This document shows positions 7,825 through 10,236 of a stretch of 10,236 nt of DNA, piece after piece (position 1 is the stretch's first letter; each line of letters opens with the position of its first letter). Where the stretch lies: positions 1-10,236 of the forward strand of contig CADWAF010001737.1 in the NCBI GenBank assembly GCA_902984215.1, read 5' to 3'. Both the position numbers and the translations under genes were made by a program. Source of the DNA: Willaertia magna. Its lineage: Eukaryota; Heterolobosea; Eutetramitea; Acrasida; Naegleriidae. The notes under the pieces were generated by a model that saw only the letters and a list, made by a program, of their open reading frames with translations, had not been told where the DNA came from and ran no database searches.

Positions 7825-9372
7825 ATGGTAGACTCACATCAAAACTATAACTTTACAAACATAATATTAAAAAACAAATGGAAATTACAAAATAAATTAG
7901 GACAAGGATCATTTGGTTGTATCTATTCCGCTATAGATTTATTCTCAAATGAAGAAGTTGCAATTAAATTAGAAAAAGCAGATAAAAATAATAAATCTTT
8001 AAAAGTTGAAGTTAGCATTTTGAAACAATTATTAAATTGTCCAAATATTGTAAAATATATCTCTTGTGGAAGACAAGAATTACAAAGTACCTTAAATACA
8101 GAAAAATTACTTTCTACTTCTTCAACTAATATTAATGCAACTAATAATGTTACTCCAAATAATGTTAATGTAACGAATAATATAGCGACACCTAATACAG
8201 CACCAAGTTCTACACCCAATACACCAGTTAGCAATGGTAATAATAGTTTAAATTTTCATTTAATAAATATGAATTTTATGGTTATGGAAAAGTTAGGAGA
8301 TAATTTAGCAGAATTACGTAGAAAATATAATTTTACAACACTTACAACATTACAATGTATTATACAAATGATAACATGTTTAGAAACAGTTCATAAAAAA
8401 GGTATAATACATAGAGATATAAAACCAGGTAATTTTATGATTGGATTAGGTAAAAAAAGTAATCAAATATTCTTAATTGATTTTGGATTATCTAGATATT
8501 ATCAATTAGCAAATGGTCAAGTTAAACCACCTAGAGGAAATGTTGGATTTAGAGGTACACCTAGATATGCTTCAATTAATGCACATTATGGATTAGAATT
8601 ATCTAGAAGAGATGATTTATTTAGTATCTTTTTTATTTTAATTGAATTTCTATGTGGTAATTTACCTTGGAAGAAATTAAAAGATAAGAAAGTAATTTGT
8701 CAATTAAAAGAAAAATTTGTAAATCATTTAAATCAAAGTTTAAGAGAATTAAAATTAAATGAATATGAAGAATTAACAATATTTGGTAATTATTTAAGAG
8801 GTTTAAAATATGATGAAGAACCAAATTATGATTTTTTAAGAAATTTATTGTGGAGTATTTTTGAAAAGGAGATTTGTACACCTAAATATAGTTATATCTA
8901 TAATATGTGGAAAGAAGGTAATTTCTTATTTGATTGGGAAACAACATCTGATGATTTAGAAAGTAATCATAATACAAGAGGTAGTGGCAGTGGGAATAGT
9001 AATAATGGAAATTATCAAGCTAGTGTTAATAATCAATTGGGTCAATCAAATAATAATATTAATAATAATACAACAACCACTAATTATTTACCTCAAATTA
9101 TTACAACAAATAATAGTAATGGTGCAATAACATCTTCAAATAATTATGGATATATGCAATCACCTAGAAATGTAACACCTATGAGTAGTAATAGTAATAA
9201 TTTAATGATTTTAAGTAATAATACGAATAATTTAAATAATAATGCAATGCTTGGTGCTCATGAATCTGTTTTGGATATACATTCAATGCCAACAAGAATA
9301 GGCAAAGAAGAAATTAAGGGAGTGCCTAGAGATAACGAAAAACATGTCAAATGTAAATGTCTTGTTATGTAA
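7825..9372 (+). CDS. TTBK-like Ser/Thr protein kinase (CK1 superfamily) with C-terminal CaaX box
   Basis: 515 aa, no intron. Seen: glycine loop GQGSFG (26-31), VAIK Lys48, catalytic loop HRDIKPGN (196-203), DFG at 219-221, and the activation/P+1 region VGFRGTPRYASINAH followed by RRDDL. The RxxxGFRGTxRYAS-NAH signature and the domain ending in FDWE match tau-tubulin kinases better than classical CK1. Two departures: an Asn/Thr/Pro-rich insert of roughly 60 residues (about 85-145) between N-lobe strands, and a low-complexity Asn/Ser-rich tail (about 380-490). The protein ends KCKCLVM. CLVM fits a CaaX box with X = Met (farnesylation type), and the preceding Cys510 could be palmitoylated. All usual catalytic residues are present, so it should be active. 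Membrane anchoring is inferred from the terminus. Substrates cannot be told from sequence. Confidence 0.93.
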   Translation: MVDSHQNYNFTNIILKNKWKLQNKLGQGSFGCIYSAIDLFSNEEVAIKLEKADKNNKSLKVEVSILKQLLNCPNIVKYISCGRQELQSTLNTEKLLSTSSTNINATNNVTPNNVNVTNNIATPNTAPSSTPNTPVSNGNNSLNFHLINMNFMVMEKLGDNLAELRRKYNFTTLTTLQCIIQMITCLETVHKKGIIHRDIKPGNFMIGLGKKSNQIFLIDFGLSRYYQLANGQVKPPRGNVGFRGTPRYASINAHYGLELSRRDDLFSIFFILIEFLCGNLPWKKLKDKKVICQLKEKFVNHLNQSLRELKLNEYEELTIFGNYLRGLKYDEEPNYDFLRNLLWSIFEKEICTPKYSYIYNMWKEGNFLFDWETTSDDLESNHNTRGSGSGNSNNGNYQASVNNQLGQSNNNINNNTTTTNYLPQIITTNNSNGAITSSNNYGYMQSPRNVTPMSSNSNNLMILSNNTNNLNNNAMLGAHESVLDIHSMPTRIGKEEIKGVPRDNEKHVKCKCLVM

Positions 9373-9476
9373 TAATTATTACTTTGAAAACCAAATTTTG
9401 TACATAGAGTTTTTATGTAAATAATTATTTGCGGATTTTAAAATTTTGATTTTGATAATTATTTTCAACTTTTTTA

Positions 9477-9482
9477 AATAAA
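9477..9482 (+). promoter_or_regulatory. Poly(A) signal for the TTBK-like kinase
   Basis: AATAAA lies about 105 nt after the kinase stop, within an A/T-rich stretch with T and A runs on both sides. Confidence 0.45.
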
Positions 9483-9645
9483 TATATTTTTTAAAAAACA
9501 ATAACTTTTTGGAAACGCACAAACAAAACTGTTTTCGTCTTCTTATCTAATTAAAAAAAGGTCTGTTTTGTTCTTTTTCTATAAACATACTAATCTGCGT
9601 TTCAAATCACTTACAATAGAAACCCTTTCAGGCGTTTCGTTGCAT

Positions 9646-9661
9646 AACATATATATATGTT
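9646..9661. repeat. 16-bp perfect palindrome AACATATATATATGTT
   Basis: The sequence is self-complementary over all 16 bases and ends 45 nt upstream of the 4-TM gene ATG. It could act as a TATA-like element or dimer site, but short AT palindromes arise easily in such DNA. Confidence 0.4.
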
Positions 9662-9706
9662 TAAAAAAGCTTCTGTTAATTTAACATATCTTTAAAGAAA
9701 AAACGA

Positions 9707-10216
9707 ATGTACTACTCAAGCGAAGACTCTTCTATTACTTTCAAACCAAGCGATCTTGGAAAAGAGCAGAAACAAGATGAAGTTAAATTAAAACAAGTTG
9801 CAATTCTTACCAGTTTTTCTCTTTTACTTTCTGGGACTATAAATGACTTTGTGTTATATGCCATAATGTCAGAAACTAGTCCGTTCCTAATTAAACAGAT
9901 AGAAACCACTACTTTTTTCTTTCACATAAGTTTAATTATAAGCACCTGTCTTTTGAGCTACTATGTTTTTCGTAATATGATGAATGTAAATACATTTTAC
10001 TATATAACTACAATTTCTTTAGCACTGTTTGTTGTCAGGATGTTTTTTGGGGCTCTTGTTTTATTTGAGCTGAGGAATGGCTACAAACAAGTCATTACAG
10101 AAATATGGTTGACCACTTTAATTATTTGTGGATTAACGATTGTTTGTAACGTATTTTTATTTTATAATATTTATAAAAGAATTAAAGTCAGCGATGTGAC
10201 AGTTGTAAAGGTATAA
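9707..10216 (+). CDS. Orphan four-transmembrane protein
   Basis: 169 aa, single exon, ending in TAA. I do not recognise the family. Seen: a polar N-terminus of about 29 residues rich in acidic and Lys residues, without a cleavable signal peptide, then four hydrophobic segments at about 31-53, 70-88, 98-121 and 132-155, and a short basic-then-hydrophobic tail (YKRIKVSDVTVVKV). Charges (KLKQ before TM1, YKRIK after TM4) suggest both ends face the cytosol. TM3 contains an Arg (VVRMFF). No catalytic motif and none of the tetraspanin CCG hallmarks are present. Codon use looks somewhat less AT-biased than in the kinase gene. An AATAAA at 10229-10234 follows the stop. A four-span organellar or plasma-membrane protein is the most that can be said. 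Confidence 0.75.
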   Translation: MYYSSEDSSITFKPSDLGKEQKQDEVKLKQVAILTSFSLLLSGTINDFVLYAIMSETSPFLIKQIETTTFFFHISLIISTCLLSYYVFRNMMNVNTFYYITTISLALFVVRMFFGALVLFELRNGYKQVITEIWLTTLIICGLTIVCNVFLFYNIYKRIKVSDVTVVKV

Positions 10217-10228
10217 ATTTCATAAATT

Positions 10229-10234
10229 AATAAA
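10229..10234 (+). promoter_or_regulatory. Poly(A) signal for the 4-TM gene
   Basis: AATAAA begins 13 nt after the stop codon of the four-TM gene, at the edge of the window. Confidence 0.5.
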
Positions 10235-10236
10235 AA

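Larger units (their letters stand above)
9373..9706. promoter_or_regulatory. Intergenic spacer: kinase 3' UTR and promoter of the 4-TM gene
   Basis: The first ~110 nt are very AT-rich and hold a poly(A) signal. The second half carries three copies of GCGTTTC (one inverted) and a 16-bp AT-rich palindrome close to the next ATG. No ORF or RNA gene is recognised. Confidence 0.5.

Noticed and set aside
9040..9250. AAT-rich repeat tract as a microsatellite or CRISPR-like array
   Set aside because: It is an in-frame Asn-rich tail of the kinase with irregular units and no spacer structure.

Overview
This is a eukaryotic nuclear window. The DNA is very AT-rich. Three short spliceosomal introns (45, 47 and 48 nt, all with GTAAGT donors) interrupt genes, AATAAA signals follow stop codons, and Asn/Thr/Gln/Ser-rich low-complexity tracts sit inside or beside conserved domains. 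A PAS-containing Zn2Cys6 regulator, a tau-tubulin-kinase-like kinase and Asn-rich linkers together fit a free-living amoeba. A dictyostelid-like amoebozoan is the best guess; a heterolobosean or an early-diverging fungus is not excluded. All stops used are TAA, and the standard code works.

Layout: (1) 4086 to 21, minus strand: one large gene, built here from three reading-frame blocks. It encodes a ubiquitin-conjugating (E2) domain, an E2-associated helical region, about 18 leucine-rich repeats, a hydrophobic segment and a C-terminal RRM with a basic tail. One intron is clear (3039-3083). A one-nucleotide frame discontinuity lies just after the E2 core (about 3673-3681). (2) 4292-4666, plus strand: RPA3/RPA14, the small subunit of replication protein A, with an E2F-like TTTCCCGC 13 nt upstream of its ATG. 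(3) 6873 to 4772, minus strand: a Zn2Cys6 (Gal4-type) transcription factor with a C-terminal PAS domain. Its zinc cluster becomes visible only after splicing two small introns around a 22-nt microexon. (4) 7825-9372, plus strand: a TTBK-like protein kinase of the CK1 superfamily, with an Asn/Thr-rich insert in the N-lobe, an Asn-rich tail and a CaaX-type C-terminus (CLVM). (5) 9707-10216, plus strand: an orphan four-transmembrane protein.

The genes do not form an operon or an obvious pathway. The large gene and RPA3 are divergent across about 205 bp. RPA3 and the Zn2Cys6 gene are convergent, with poly(A) signals that predict overlapping 3' ends. The Zn2Cys6 gene and the kinase are divergent across 951 bp with no credible gene. 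The most unusual item is the E2-LRR-RRM fusion and its frame break. The farnesylation-type terminus on the kinase and a tandem CPxSxFHxxY motif in the zinc-cluster protein come next. Family assignments are from motif recognition alone; no database search was run.
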